In this document: positions 16,505 through 26,200 of the stretch, piece after piece
Layout of the letters: each line of letters begins with the position of its first letter
How positions within the stretch are numbered: the first letter of the stretch is position 1
NCBI GenBank assembly: GCA_035995165.1
Contig: DASYKU010000083.1
Span: 1-35,054, forward strand
Reading direction: 5' to 3'
Origin: Mycobacteriales bacterium
GTDB taxonomy: Bacteria > Actinomycetota > Actinomycetes > Mycobacteriales > CADCTP01
DNA length: 35,054 nt
Program-made: the position numbers and the translations under genes
The notes under the pieces: model-generated
The model's database searches: none
Told to the model about the DNA's origin: nothing
The model's input: the letters and a program-made list of their open reading frames with translations, nothing else

Positions 16505-17245
16505 ATGCCGCTCACGATCATCACCGGGGGAGGGCGCGGGATCGGCGCCGCGACCGCGCTGCACCTGGCCCGGGCCGGGCACGACCTGGTCGTCAACTAC
16601 CGCGTGGACTCTCGTGCGGCCTCCGACGTCGTCACCGCCGTCCTCGCCCTCGGGGTGCGGGCGATCGCCGTCCGGGCCTCGGTCGACGAACCGTCCGAAG
16701 TGGACTCCCTGTTCGACGCGGCCGCGACACTGGGCCCCGTGACCGGGCTGGTCAACAGCGCCGGGCTGACCGCGCACATCGGCGACCTGGCCGACACCCC
16801 GATCGAGATCATCCGATCGGTGCTGGACGTGAACCTGCTCGGCAGCATCCTGTGCGCCCGCAAGGCCGCGCAGGTGATGTCGACCCGGCGCGGCGGCGCG
16901 GGTGGCGCGATCGTCAACATCTCCTCGGCCGCGGCGACCCTCGGCTCCCCGCACGAGTACGTCCACTACGCGGCGGCGAAGGCCGGCATCGACGCGCTGA
17001 CGATGGGGCTGTCCAAGGAACTGGCGGGCGACGGCATCCGGGTCAACGCGGTCGCGCCGGGCATCGTCTTCACCGACATCCACGCGGCGGCGGGCCAGCC
17101 GGACCGCCCGGCGGCGGCGGCCGCGCGGATCCCGCTCGGGCGGGCCGGTCAGCCGGAGGAGATCGCGCCGACGATCGCGTTCCTGCTCGGTCCGGACGCG
17201 GCGTACACGACCGGCACGGTCCTTCGCGTCGCCGGCGGGCTCTGA
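16505..17245 (+). CDS. short-chain dehydrogenase/reductase (SDR) family oxidoreductase
   Basis: A 246-residue classical SDR. The cofactor motif TGGGRGIG is at 7-14 and NSAG at 84-87; the catalytic tetrad is N110, S140 or S141, Y155 and K159 (YAAAK). APGIV after the catalytic region and the LGRAGQPEEIA segment are typical of 3-ketoacyl-reductase-like members. There is no acidic residue right after the second strand (VVNYR), which favours NADPH; the substrate is not predictable. Its last codons and stop lie in the first unit of the downstream long repeat. Confidence 0.9.
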   Translation: MPLTIITGGGRGIGAATALHLARAGHDLVVNYRVDSRAASDVVTAVLALGVRAIAVRASVDEPSEVDSLFDAAATLGPVTGLVNSAGLTAHIGDLADTPIEIIRSVLDVNLLGSILCARKAAQVMSTRRGGAGGAIVNISSAAATLGSPHEYVHYAAAKAGIDALTMGLSKELAGDGIRVNAVAPGIVFTDIHAAAGQPDRPAAAAARIPLGRAGQPEEIAPTIAFLLGPDAAYTTGTVLRVAGGL

Positions 17246-17411
17246 GCCGCTGACGCCCCGCCCGGGTTCGGTCCGGCGCTGCCGGCGGACTGCGAGCCGC
17301 TGACGCCCGGCCCTTCTCCCGTCCGCCCGGGTTCGGTACGGCGGCTGCTGGCGGGTTCTGAGCCGCTATCGCCCGGCCCTTCTCCCGTCCGCCGGGTTCG
17401 GTACGGCGGCT
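17231..17411. repeat. three imperfect head-to-tail repeats (50, 66 and 65 bp) overlapping the SDR 3' end
   Basis: Units begin at 17231, 17281 and 17347 with GCYGGCGG. The second and third are nearly identical; the first lacks a 16-base internal piece (around CCCTTCTCCCGTCC). Unit 1 includes the final codons and TGA of the SDR gene, and unit 3 repeats that TGA, so the array looks like duplication of the gene end. The 323-base gap to clpP contains this array and, from 17412 to about 17556, nothing I recognise. Confidence 0.8.
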
Positions 17412-17556
17412 GCTGGCCCGGTGCTCGACCACCGGTCGTCGTTGAGCCCGCACGGGCGACCCCGGACCGGGTGCAGGCCGCGCTGGAGCGCGCCGGGCGG
17501 CCTCGGGTCTGGTGCGCTGAGCGCGAACAGGTGGAGCTCCTTGGGTGGAGCCGACC

Positions 17557-17562
17557 TAGGGT
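17557..17562 (+). promoter_or_regulatory. -10-like box TAGGGT for a leaderless clpP transcript
   Basis: TAGGGT is 6 bases before the clpP ATG, the spacing expected if transcription starts at the start codon. No ribosome site precedes the ATG. Confidence 0.5.
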
Positions 17563-17568
17563 CTGTGC

Positions 17569-18147
17569 ATGGCAGATCCCGTCATGCGGACGCCGTCCGC
17601 ACCGTCACTGTCGGACGCCGTCTACGAACGCCTGCTGGGCGAACGGATCGTCTTCCTCGGCTCGGCTGTCGACGACGACATCGCCAACAAGATCACGGCC
17701 CAGCTGCTGCTGCTCGCGGCCGAGGACCCCAGGCGGGACATCACCTTCTACATCAACTCGCCCGGCGGATCGGTGACTGCCGGTATGGCCGTCTACGACA
17801 CGATGCAGCTCATCGCGCCGGACGTGTCGACCTGGGCGCTGGGCCTGGCCGGGTCGATGGGGCAGTTCCTGCTGTCCTCGGGCACGCCGGGCAAGCGGTA
17901 CGCGCTGCCGCACACCAAGATCGTCATGCACCAGCCCTCGGCCGGAATCGGCGGTACGGCATCGGACATCGCGATCCAGGCCGAGCAGTTCCGGCTGACC
18001 AAGCGGGAGATGGCCGAGCTGACCGCGCAGCAGACCGGCCAGACGGTCGAGCAGATCACCACGGACGCCGACCGGGACCGGTGGTTCACGGCCGAGGAGG
18101 CCAAGGCGTACGGGTTCATCGACCAGGTCGTGACCCGGCTGCACTGA
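17569..18147 (+). CDS. clpP: ClpP-family proteolytic subunit
   Basis: A 192-residue serine peptidase of the ClpP family. The triad is S96 (GLAGSMG), H121 (MHQPSAG) and D170 (DADRDRWF), matching the spacing of E. coli ClpP. YINSPGGSVTAGMA and the handle helix (IQAEQFRLTKREM) are typical. The nucleophile motif is GLAGSMGQ where the usual form is QAASMGA, and this gene stands alone without a partner clpP or clpX. It is therefore more likely one of the extra actinobacterial ClpP paralogues than the housekeeping pair (inference). It would form a barrel-shaped protease with a Clp ATPase encoded elsewhere. Confidence 0.9.
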   Translation: MADPVMRTPSAPSLSDAVYERLLGERIVFLGSAVDDDIANKITAQLLLLAAEDPRRDITFYINSPGGSVTAGMAVYDTMQLIAPDVSTWALGLAGSMGQFLLSSGTPGKRYALPHTKIVMHQPSAGIGGTASDIAIQAEQFRLTKREMAELTAQQTGQTVEQITTDADRDRWFTAEEAKAYGFIDQVVTRLH

Positions 18148-18322
18148 GGTCCGCTGGTCCACAGTGGACACCGGGGCCGATCTTCGCGCAGCCGGTCCGA
18201 TCCTGGTTCAGCAGGACCGAAGATTGCCTCTCTCACCATTCTTGGCGCGCGCCGATTTGACGAATGCGTGCAAACCGAAGACCATTCAGGTAATTGTCGC
18301 CGGACAGGAAAGGCCAATTACC

Positions 18323-18676
18323 GTGGCGCAGCGCACAGTCGTCCAGTTGACCGACGACCTCGACGGCAAGTCCATCGCAGAGGGTAAGGGCGAGACCGTC
18401 CGCTTCGGCCTGGACAACCAGGACTACGAGATCGATCTCGGCGAGAAGAATGCGCAGGCACTGCGGGCGGTGGTCGGCAAGTACGTCGACGCGGGCCGGC
18501 GGGTCGGCGGCGGTTCCCGCGGCGGCCGTACGCGTACGGCGGCGGCGACCTCGGCACGTCGCGACTATGACCCGAAGGCCGTGCGGGCCTGGGCCGAGGA
18601 GCAGGGCCTCGAGGTCAGCGCGCGCGGGCGGGTGCCGGCCGATCTGGTGACCAAGTTCCAGGAAGCGAACGGCTGA
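18323..18676 (+). CDS. lsr2: Lsr2 nucleoid-associated protein
   Basis: A 117-residue actinobacterial H-NS analogue that bridges AT-rich DNA and silences foreign genes. The N-terminal oligomerisation domain (QRTVVQLTDDLDG...DYEIDL) and the C-terminal DNA-binding domain are both present, the latter with the RGR minor-groove hook in SARGRVPADLV near residue 102. A basic Gly/Arg linker (GGGSRGGRTRTAAAT) joins them. I chose the GTG at 18323 because GGAAAGG lies upstream and the conserved start (AQRTVVQL) follows. The 175-base upstream gap is less GC-rich than its surroundings and has a -35-like TTGACG at 18257, without a clear -10 box at the right distance. Confidence 0.95.
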   Translation: MAQRTVVQLTDDLDGKSIAEGKGETVRFGLDNQDYEIDLGEKNAQALRAVVGKYVDAGRRVGGGSRGGRTRTAAATSARRDYDPKAVRAWAEEQGLEVSARGRVPADLVTKFQEANG

Positions 18677-18703
18677 CGCACCGTCGTCTCATCTCGCTTG
18701 TCA

Positions 18704-18724
18704 TCACCGTCTAATCGACGGTGA
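18704..18724. terminator. hairpin between lsr2 and the M20 gene
   Basis: TCACCGTC pairs perfectly with GACGGTGA across TAATC, 28 bases after the lsr2 stop. No U-tract follows. It may end lsr2 transcription or, being 33 bases from the next -10 box, act as an operator for the hut pair. Confidence 0.5.
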
Positions 18725-18756
18725 ATGTGCCGTCCCCACTCGGCACGAGGCCCGGG

Positions 18757-18762
18757 TAATAC
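18757..18762 (+). promoter_or_regulatory. -10 box TAATAC for a leaderless M20-hutF transcript
   Basis: TAATAC is close to the TATAAT consensus and lies 7 bases before the ATG, with no ribosome site between, as expected for a leaderless mRNA. Confidence 0.55.
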
Positions 18763-18769
18763 TGCTCGG

Positions 18770-19930
18770 ATGAGCTTTGACACGTTGTGGTCGGCGCTGG
18801 CTCCGATCGGTTCTGCCTCTTCCGGTGGCTACCGGCGTTACGCCTGGACGCCGGTGGATTCCGCACTCCGGGAGTGGTTCGCCGGCGAGGCCGCGGCGCG
18901 TGGACTCGACCTCGTCGTGGACCGCGCCGGGAACCAGTGGGCCTGGTGGAGCACCGGCGATGGCCCCGGTGTGGTGATGGGCTCTCATCTGGACTCCGTT
19001 CCCGACGGCGGCGCGTTCGACGGCCCGCTCGGCGTGGTGTCGGCGTTCTGCGCGCTGGACGCCCTGCGGGAGAAGGGCTTCCGCCCGTCCCGGCCGATCG
19101 CGGTCGCCTGTTTCGGTGACGAGGAGGGCGCCCGCTTCGGCGTCGCCTGCGCCGGGTCGCGCCTGCTCACCGGAGCGCTGGCGGCCGCGCGCGGCCTCGG
19201 TCTCACCGACGGTGACGGCGAGACGATGGCGGCGGCTATGCGGACGGCCGGCTTCCGACCGGACGCCGTCGGGCGGGACGAGGAGACGCTCGCCCGGGTC
19301 GGCGCCTTCGTCGAGTTGCACGTCGAGCAGGGTCGCGGGCTGGTCGACCTGGACCGGCCGGTCGCGGTCGGCTCCTCGATCTGGGCCCATGGCCGGTGGC
19401 GGCTGGACCTGGCCGGTGAGGCCAACCACGCCGGCACGACCCGGTTGGCCGACCGCCACGATCCGATGCTCGACCTGGCCGCGGCGATCACGACGGCCCG
19501 GTCGTCGGCGACCGCGCGGGACTGCGTCGCCACGGTGGGAAAGGTCACGGTCGCGCCGAACGGGGTGAACGCCATCCCGTCCGCGGTCACCGCCTGGCTG
19601 GACGCCCGCGGCCCGGCCGCCGCGGAGGTCGCCGCCGACGTCGGTCGCGCCGCGGGCGTGCCGCCGGTGCAGGAATCCTTCACCGAAGACACCCGGTTCG
19701 CGCCGGAGCTGGTGACCCGGCTGTCCCGGCTGCTCGGGGATGCACCGGTGCTGCCGACCGGTGCCGGGCACGACGCCGGCATCCTGGCCGCGGCCGGGAT
19801 CCCGGCCGCGATGCTGTTCGTCCGCAACCCGACCGGCGTCTCCCATTCCCCGGCCGAGCACGCCGAGCGCGACGACTGCCTGGCCGGGATCGACGCGCTG
19901 GCCGCGGTGATCGAGGACCTCGCGGCGTGA
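18770..19930 (+). CDS. M20-family amidohydrolase (AllC/N-carbamoyl-amino-acid hydrolase type) in a hut pair
   Basis: A 386-residue di-zinc amidohydrolase. Metal ligands are visible: H73 (GSHLDSVPDGG), D84 (FDGPLGV), E118/E119 (FGDEEGARFG), the His of FVELHVEQG and the His of SHSPAEH. The family contains allantoate amidohydrolases, beta-ureidopropionases and N-carbamoyl-L-amino-acid hydrolases. No purine or pyrimidine genes are present; instead its stop overlaps the start of hutF by four bases (GTGA). I infer that it takes the HutF product N-formimidoyl/N-formyl-L-glutamate onward, filling the HutG step. The family-level call is firm and the substrate is not. Confidence 0.85.
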   Translation: MSFDTLWSALAPIGSASSGGYRRYAWTPVDSALREWFAGEAAARGLDLVVDRAGNQWAWWSTGDGPGVVMGSHLDSVPDGGAFDGPLGVVSAFCALDALREKGFRPSRPIAVACFGDEEGARFGVACAGSRLLTGALAAARGLGLTDGDGETMAAAMRTAGFRPDAVGRDEETLARVGAFVELHVEQGRGLVDLDRPVAVGSSIWAHGRWRLDLAGEANHAGTTRLADRHDPMLDLAAAITTARSSATARDCVATVGKVTVAPNGVNAIPSAVTAWLDARGPAAAEVAADVGRAAGVPPVQESFTEDTRFAPELVTRLSRLLGDAPVLPTGAGHDAGILAAAGIPAAMLFVRNPTGVSHSPAEHAERDDCLAGIDALAAVIEDLAA

Positions 19931-21153
19931 CCGCGTCCTATTGGGCCGAGCACGCGTGGCTGCCGGGTGGGGTTGCGTCCGGGGTCACGCTCATCATCGA
20001 GGGCGGACGGTTCCATTCGGTCACCGCCGGCACCAGCCCGGGCGGCTCGCACCGGCTGGCCGGCGTCGTGCTGCCCGGGTTCGCGGACGTGCACGGGCAC
20101 GCGTTCCATCGGGCGCTGCGGGGGCGCACTCACGACGGCGGTGGCACCTTCTGGTCGTGGCGCGAGGCCATGTACGCGGTGGCCGAGCGGCTGGACCCCG
20201 ACTCGTACCTCGCGCTGGCCCGGGAGACGTACGCGGAGCTGCTGCGGGCCGGGGTCACCACGGTCGGTGAGTTCCACTACCTGCACCACGGCCCCGGCGG
20301 GATTCCGTACGCCGACCCGAACGCGATGGGCGAGGCACTGCGGCAGGCCGCCGCCGACGTCGGCGTCCGGCTGACGTTGCTGGACACCTGCTACCTCGCG
20401 GGCGGGCTGACCGCCTCCGGGTATCTCCCGTTGGACGGCGCGCAGCTCCGGTTCGGCGACGCGGACGCGGACGCCTGGGCCGCCCGGGTCTCCGCGCTCG
20501 GGCCGTCCTCCGGCTTCCTGGTCGGCGCCGCCGTGCACTCCGTCCGGGCGGTCCCGCCCGCTGCACTGTCCACAGTGGCCGGTGTCGCCGGACCGCTGCA
20601 CGTGCACCTGTCCGAGCCGCGGGCCGAGAACGAGGCCTGCCTGGCCGTCCACGGCGTCACGCCGACCGCCCTGCTGGCCGCGCACGGTGTCCTGTCCGGC
20701 CGCACCACGGCCGTCCACGGGACGCACCTGACCCCGGCCGATATCGACACCTTGGCCTCCTCGGGCACCGGCGTGTGCTTCTGCCCCTCGACCGAGGCCG
20801 ACCTGGCCGACGGCATCGGTCCGGCCGAGGCCCTGCACCGCGCCGGGGTCAGGCTGTCGCTCGGCAGCGACCAGCACGTCCGCGCGGACCTGCTGGCCGA
20901 GGCGCGCGACCTGGAGCTGCACCAGCGGCTGGCGACCGGTCGCCGCGGCGTCCTCACGCCCGCGTCCCTGATCGACGCGGCCACCGCGCACGACGCGCTC
21001 GGCTGGCCCGACGCGGGCCGCCTCGAAGCGGGCGCGCGGGCCGACCTCGTCGCGGTCAGCCTGGACGCGACCGCGGAGCCGGCCCAGGTCGTGTTCGCGG
21101 CGTCGTCCGCCGACGTGCACACGGTCGTGGTCGACGGCCGCCGTCTGGTCTGA
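19927..21153 (+). CDS. hutF: formimidoylglutamate deiminase HutF
   Basis: A 408-residue amidohydrolase-superfamily enzyme that converts N-formimidoyl-L-glutamate to N-formyl-L-glutamate and ammonia in histidine breakdown. Metal and catalytic motifs are in order: HGHAFHRALRG (H56 and H58), the substrate-loop WSWREAMY, GEFHYLHHG, VHLSEPRAEN, GTHLTP and GSDQHVRADLL. WREAMY and HYLHH are characteristic of HutF as opposed to other deaminases. GTGA overlap with the M20 gene implies coupled translation. It ends 5 bases from convergent glgX, with no visible terminator between. The other hut genes are not in this window. Confidence 0.9.
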   Translation: MTASYWAEHAWLPGGVASGVTLIIEGGRFHSVTAGTSPGGSHRLAGVVLPGFADVHGHAFHRALRGRTHDGGGTFWSWREAMYAVAERLDPDSYLALARETYAELLRAGVTTVGEFHYLHHGPGGIPYADPNAMGEALRQAAADVGVRLTLLDTCYLAGGLTASGYLPLDGAQLRFGDADADAWAARVSALGPSSGFLVGAAVHSVRAVPPAALSTVAGVAGPLHVHLSEPRAENEACLAVHGVTPTALLAAHGVLSGRTTAVHGTHLTPADIDTLASSGTGVCFCPSTEADLADGIGPAEALHRAGVRLSLGSDQHVRADLLAEARDLELHQRLATGRRGVLTPASLIDAATAHDALGWPDAGRLEAGARADLVAVSLDATAEPAQVVFAASSADVHTVVVDGRRLV

Positions 21154-21158
21154 CCCGG

Positions 21159-23216
21159 CTAGCGCGGCGCGCGCAGGACGACGAGGGACCGCGGCCGTAG
21201 CGGGAACGTCTCGCCCGCGACGGTCGTCCCCACCGGCGAGGCCCCGTACGTGTCGAACTCCAGCATCCAGTGTGCCGGCCGCCCGATCGCCGGAACGGTG
21301 ACCTCGACCTCCTCCCACCAGCCGTTGACCGCGACCAGCAGGTCGTCGTCCAGCTCGGGCCGTCCCCGCTCGTCCACGTCCGGGGTGACGCCGCCGTCGA
21401 CGTGCGCCACGACCGTCCGCGACCAGGCCCAGTCCTCGTCCGTCATCGACGTCCCGGCCGGCGTGTACCAGCGCATGTCGTCCGGGGTCAGGTAGCGCCG
21501 CCGCCGCAGCACCGCGTGCGCCTTCCGGAAGGCGATGAGCCGCCGGGTGAAGTCCAGCAGTTCGGTGTCGACCGCGGACCAGTCGTACCAGGACACCTCG
21601 TTGTCCTGGCAGTACGCGTTGTTGTTGCCGCCCTGGGTGCGTCCCATCTCGTCCCCGCCGAGCAGCATCGGCACGCCGCGGGACAGGAACAGTGTCGCCA
21701 GCAACGCCCGCGACTGCCGGGCCCGCAGCGCGTTCACCTCGGGGTCGTCGGTCGGCCCCTCGGCGCCGCAGCTCCAGGACCGGTTGTCGTCGGCACCACC
21801 GGGATCCGGCACGTTGTCGTCGTTGTGCTTGTGGTCGTAGGAGACCAGGTCGCGCAAGGTGAAGCCGTCGTGGGTGGTGAGGATGTTCACCGACGCGGAC
21901 GGCCGGTTGCGGGCCGGGCCGTAGAGGTCGGGGGAGCCGGTGACCCGGGTGCCGAGGTCGGCGAGCGTGCCCTCGTCGCTGCGCCAGAACGACCGCACGG
22001 TGTCCCGGTACCGCCCGTTCCACTCCGTCCAGCCCGGCGGGAAGCGACCCACGTCGTACGAGTCGGGCTGGTTGACGTCCCAGGGCTCGGCGATGAGCTT
22101 GATCTGGGAGACGACCGGGTCCTGGTGCATCGCGTCGAAGAAGTCCGACAGCCGGGTGAAGGTGCCGTCCTGCCGGGCCAGCGTCGGCGCGAGGTCGAAC
22201 CGGAACCCGTCCACGCGATACTCGGTGACCCAGAACCGCAGCGAGTCCAGCACCAGTCGCAGGCAGTCCGGCTGCCCGGTGTCGAGGCTGTTCCCGGTGC
22301 CGGTGGTGTCGAAGTAGTGGGCGCGGTCGCCCGGCACCAGCCGGTAGTAGCCGGCGTTGTCCAGCCCGCGGAAGCACAGCGTCGGACCCCGCTCGTTGCC
22401 CTCGGCGGTGTGGTTGAAGACGACGTCGAGGATCACTTCGAGGCCGGCTGCGTGCAGCGCCTTCACCATGCTCTGGAACTCGGCCACCTGCCCACCGGCG
22501 CGCCCGGCCCGCACCGCGGCCGAGTACGGCGCGTGCGGCGCGAAGTAACCGATCGTGTCGTAGCCCCAGTAGTTGACCTTGCCGGCGTCGGCGAGGATGC
22601 CGTTGGTCAGCGAGTGATGTACCGGCAGCAGCTCGACCGCCGTCACCCCGAGCGTGTTCAGGTGCTCGATCACCGCCGGGTGGGCCAGGCCGGCATAGGT
22701 CCCGCGCTGGTCCTCCGGCACGTCCGGGTGCCGGGCGGTGATGCCCTTGACGTGCGTCTCGTAGATCACGGACCGCCCGTACGGCGTCCGCGGCGCCGCG
22801 TCGTCGCCCCAGTCGAAGGCGGTGTCCACCACCAGCGAGCGCGGCGCCGCCCCGGCCGAGTCGCCCGGGTCGTCGCCGAGCAACGACGGATCCCAACGCA
22901 CGTCCCCGTCGATCGCCCGCGCGTACGGGTCGAGCAGGAGCTTGGCCGGGTTGCAGCGTGCTCCGGAGCCGGGATCGTAGGGGCCGGTGACGCGATAGCC
23001 GTACCGCCGGCCCGGTCCGACGCCCGGCACGAAGCCACGCCAGACACCCGCGTCGTACGCGGGCATGGCGAGTCTTTCCTCCGCACCGTTCTCGTCGAAC
23101 AAGCACAGGGTCACCGCTGTCGCCACGTCCGAGGAGACGGCGAAGGTCGTACCGCCGTCCTGCGGATGGGCGCCGAGCGGGACCGGAACGAACGAGCCAG
23201 GCCAGATCTCCGTCAC
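21159..23216 (-). CDS. glgX: glycogen debranching enzyme GlgX (isoamylase type, GH13)
   Basis: A 685-residue GH13 enzyme that cleaves alpha-1,6 branches of phosphorylase-limit glycogen. The N-terminal CBM48-like domain (about 10-130; PLGAHPQDGGTTFAVSS and GRRYGYRVTGPYDP) precedes the barrel. Catalytic residues are the nucleophile D341 (DGFRFDLA), the acid E377 (IAEPWD) and the transition-state Asp of TTHDGFTL. The C-terminal beta domain ends in PRSLVVLRAPR. Length is normal for the family. GTG start with a -10-like TAGGCT 8 bases upstream and no ribosome site. It diverges from the STAND gene. No other glycogen gene is nearby. Confidence 0.95.
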   Translation of the reverse strand: MTEIWPGSFVPVPLGAHPQDGGTTFAVSSDVATAVTLCLFDENGAEERLAMPAYDAGVWRGFVPGVGPGRRYGYRVTGPYDPGSGARCNPAKLLLDPYARAIDGDVRWDPSLLGDDPGDSAGAAPRSLVVDTAFDWGDDAAPRTPYGRSVIYETHVKGITARHPDVPEDQRGTYAGLAHPAVIEHLNTLGVTAVELLPVHHSLTNGILADAGKVNYWGYDTIGYFAPHAPYSAAVRAGRAGGQVAEFQSMVKALHAAGLEVILDVVFNHTAEGNERGPTLCFRGLDNAGYYRLVPGDRAHYFDTTGTGNSLDTGQPDCLRLVLDSLRFWVTEYRVDGFRFDLAPTLARQDGTFTRLSDFFDAMHQDPVVSQIKLIAEPWDVNQPDSYDVGRFPPGWTEWNGRYRDTVRSFWRSDEGTLADLGTRVTGSPDLYGPARNRPSASVNILTTHDGFTLRDLVSYDHKHNDDNVPDPGGADDNRSWSCGAEGPTDDPEVNALRARQSRALLATLFLSRGVPMLLGGDEMGRTQGGNNNAYCQDNEVSWYDWSAVDTELLDFTRRLIAFRKAHAVLRRRRYLTPDDMRWYTPAGTSMTDEDWAWSRTVVAHVDGGVTPDVDERGRPELDDDLLVAVNGWWEEVEVTVPAIGRPAHWMLEFDTYGASPVGTTVAGETFPLRPRSLVVLRAPR

Positions 23217-23224
23217 GTGCCCGG

Positions 23225-23230
23225 AGCCTA
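23225..23230 (-). promoter_or_regulatory. -10-like box TAGGCT for a leaderless glgX transcript
   Basis: On the minus strand TAGGCT lies 8 bases before the glgX GTG. The same box-to-start arrangement recurs at clpP, tex and ynfA. Confidence 0.45.
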
Positions 23231-23271
23231 GGGCCTCCCGGCCCAGCGGGTGGTATCCGTTGAGCGGGGTG

Positions 23272-26200
23272 ATGGGCGATACGCCGCTGATACCTTCGAT
23301 GCTGATGGGGTCGAACGGTGCTCCGCTGGATGCCGCCGTCGCGCGGGTCTGGGGTCTCGGTGGGCGCCCGGTCGGGGCGGCGTTCCTCGCTTCCCCGGAT
23401 CATCTGGTGACCGCGACGCAGGTGGTCAACCTCGCGCTCGGGCGGGCGCCGGAGGCGGTGGTTCCGCCCGAGGCCGTCCTCGAGATCGACTTCCCGATGC
23501 TCGACCCCGGCGGCCGGCTGCCGGCCCGGGTCGTCCGCTGGGTCCCGCCGTCCCGGTTGGCCGGCGAGTCGCAGGACATTGCCGGCCTCCAGCTGGACCG
23601 GCCGGCGCCGGGCGACGCGGCGCCGTTGCCGATGGCCCGGGTGGACCACCCGTTCGACCGGCGGGTCGTGCTGCTCGGCTTCCCGGTCGGCCAGCACACC
23701 GGCACGTACTCCGTAGGCCGGCTGCGGGGCACGCAGGCGGCGGGCCTGGCGCGGATCGACGTCGAGGACGCGGGCGGCGGCCTGTCCGGGACGCCGGTCT
23801 GGGACGTGGACGCTGGCGTCGCTGTCGGCATGGTCATCGCCGATCCGCCGGGCGCTCGGATGGTCCCGGCCGCGACGCTGTTCGCGGCGTGGCCCCGGCT
23901 GTCCGAGCAGGCCCGGATCGCCAGCCCTTTCCCCGGGCTCCGGGCCTTTCGGGAGCAGGACGCGGTCTCGTTCTTCGGCCGGACCGAGCTGGTCGACCGC
24001 CTCGACGCGCTGAGCCGGGTCGCGCCGGTCGTCACCGTGCTCGGACCGTCCGGGGTGGGGAAGTCCTCGCTGCTGCACGCCGGCCTGATGCCGGCCCTGC
24101 GGACCCGGACCGACACGGTGGTGACCGTGACCCGGCCGGCCGAGTCGGCGAGCCCGCTGCGGTCGCTGGCCCTCGCGCTGGACCGGGCCGGGCCGGCGGC
24201 GGCCGATCCCGTCGCCCGGGCGGAGCGGGTGACCGCGCTCGAGCACCTGCTCCGGTACGGCCGGATCGCCGAGGTCGTCTCCGCCGTGCTCGCCCGGGCG
24301 GGCGCCGAGCGGCTGGTCCTGGTGGTGGACCAACTGGAGGAGGTGTTCGCAGGTGCCCGGCCGGACGAGCTGACCGAGTTCGGCGCGGTGCTGACCAGCG
24401 CGCTGAACGGGGGCCGGTCGTTCGCCGTGGTCACCGCGCTGCGGGCGGACTTCCTCGGCGAGGCGTTGCGGCACCCGGCGACGGCCCCGCTCGTCGACGA
24501 CCCCTGGCTGGTGTCGGTGGCCGAGCCGACCCGGGCCGAGCTGCGCGAGCTGGTGACGATGCCGGTGGAACGCCTGCACTCGGTCGTCTTCGAGGCCGGG
24601 TTGCCCGACCGGCTGCTCGGCGACCTGGGCATCGCCGCCGGCCGGCTCCCGTTGTTGCAGTTCACGCTGGCCGCCCTCTGGGACCGGGAGCGCGACGGCC
24701 GGCTCCGACACCTGGCGTACGACGAGATCGGCCGGGTCGATGCGGCGCCGGGCCAGCATGCCGAGGAGGTCTGGTCCGAGCTGAGCCCGGCGCAGTGCCG
24801 GGCCGGGGAGCGGCTGCTGGTGCAGCTGATCCGGCCGCTGCCGGACGGATCCGGCTTCATCCGCCGCGCCGCGCTCCCGTCCGAGCTGGACCCGGAGGCC
24901 TGGGCCATCGCCTGCCGCCTGGCGACCCAGCGGCTGCTCGTGCTCAGCGAGACCGAGTCCGCGAAGGGCGGTCCGTCCTTCGCGGTCGAGCTCGGGCACG
25001 AGTCCTTGGTCGCGCACTGGTCGCGGCTGACGGAACTTGCTGTCCGCAATCGTGATTTCCGGCGCTGGCAGGAGACTCTGCGCCAGCGGATGCGCGCATG
25101 GTCGGACGCCGATCGGCCGGTCGGCAAATTGCCTGGGCGCGCCGAATTGCGGACGGCATCGCGCTGGACCGGCGAACACGCCGATCAGATGAGCCCGGCC
25201 GAGCGTCGCTTCCTCGCACGGGGCCGAACCCGGCACCGATCGATGCTGGTCCGCACCGCCGTCGCCGTGCTGGTCCTGATCCTCGCCGTCACCTACCTCG
25301 TGGTCGCCCGGGATCGCGGTGCCGCGTCCCGCGCCGCGAACGACCTCGCGGCCAAGGCCGGCGCCGGCCATCCGGCCGCGCTGCGGGACCCGTACGGCAA
25401 GGTGCTGTTCGCGCTGCGCGGCTACCGCACCCGGCACACCGACGCCGCGGACAAGGCGGTGGAGTCGGTCGGCCGGGCGACGTTGGTCGCCGACGCGGTG
25501 CTGCCGGACTACAGCGCCTCCCCGTCCTACGACCTCACCGGCAAGGTCAGCGCCGACGGCCGGGTCATGGTCGCGACCACCGCGGACCAGAAGCCGGCCG
25601 CGTTCCGGATCGACGGCGGCTCGGTGGGTCGGATCCTGCTGGACCCGATGCCGCTCATGTCCTACAGGATCCTGGCCGCGGCGGGAGCCCGTGGGACGGT
25701 CGCCGCCTTCGCCGGGACCACCAGCGGGCCGCTCGACCCGGAAGCCCCGCGGACGCCCTGCGCGGCTCCCGAGCCGGATCGAGTGCAGGGCTGCGTGACC
25801 GCGTACGACCTGCGGACCGGCCGGATCGTGCTGGAGGCCCCGATCTGGGACCCCACCCTCAGCGCCGTGACCCGGCTCAGCGTCGACGGCACCGACCACG
25901 TGGTCGGCGCCCTCACCCAGGGCTTCGACGGAGTCTGGCGCGTGCTGCGCTGGCAGGTCGGGTCGGGCCGTGCACTGCCCCCGGTCAAGATCGCGGGGCA
26001 TTGGGACGACATACCCGGCTTCTGGCTCGCCCCGGGGGGCGAGCTGGCCACCGTCCTGCAGGTTCCGCCGTCGAGCCCGAATCGGCGACCCGGCTCGGTG
26101 CTGTCCGTGCTGAACATGGCCGGTGGCCAGGCAAGGGTCCTGAACGGCGCGGTGCACAAGGCCACCACCGTCGGGGCCTCGGCCGACGGCGGACGTGTCG

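Noticed and set aside
18157-18169. Palindrome GTCCAC-A-GTGGAC after clpP
   Set aside because: The one-base loop makes a poor terminator, a similar string occurs inside hutF coding sequence, and nothing ties it to a regulator.
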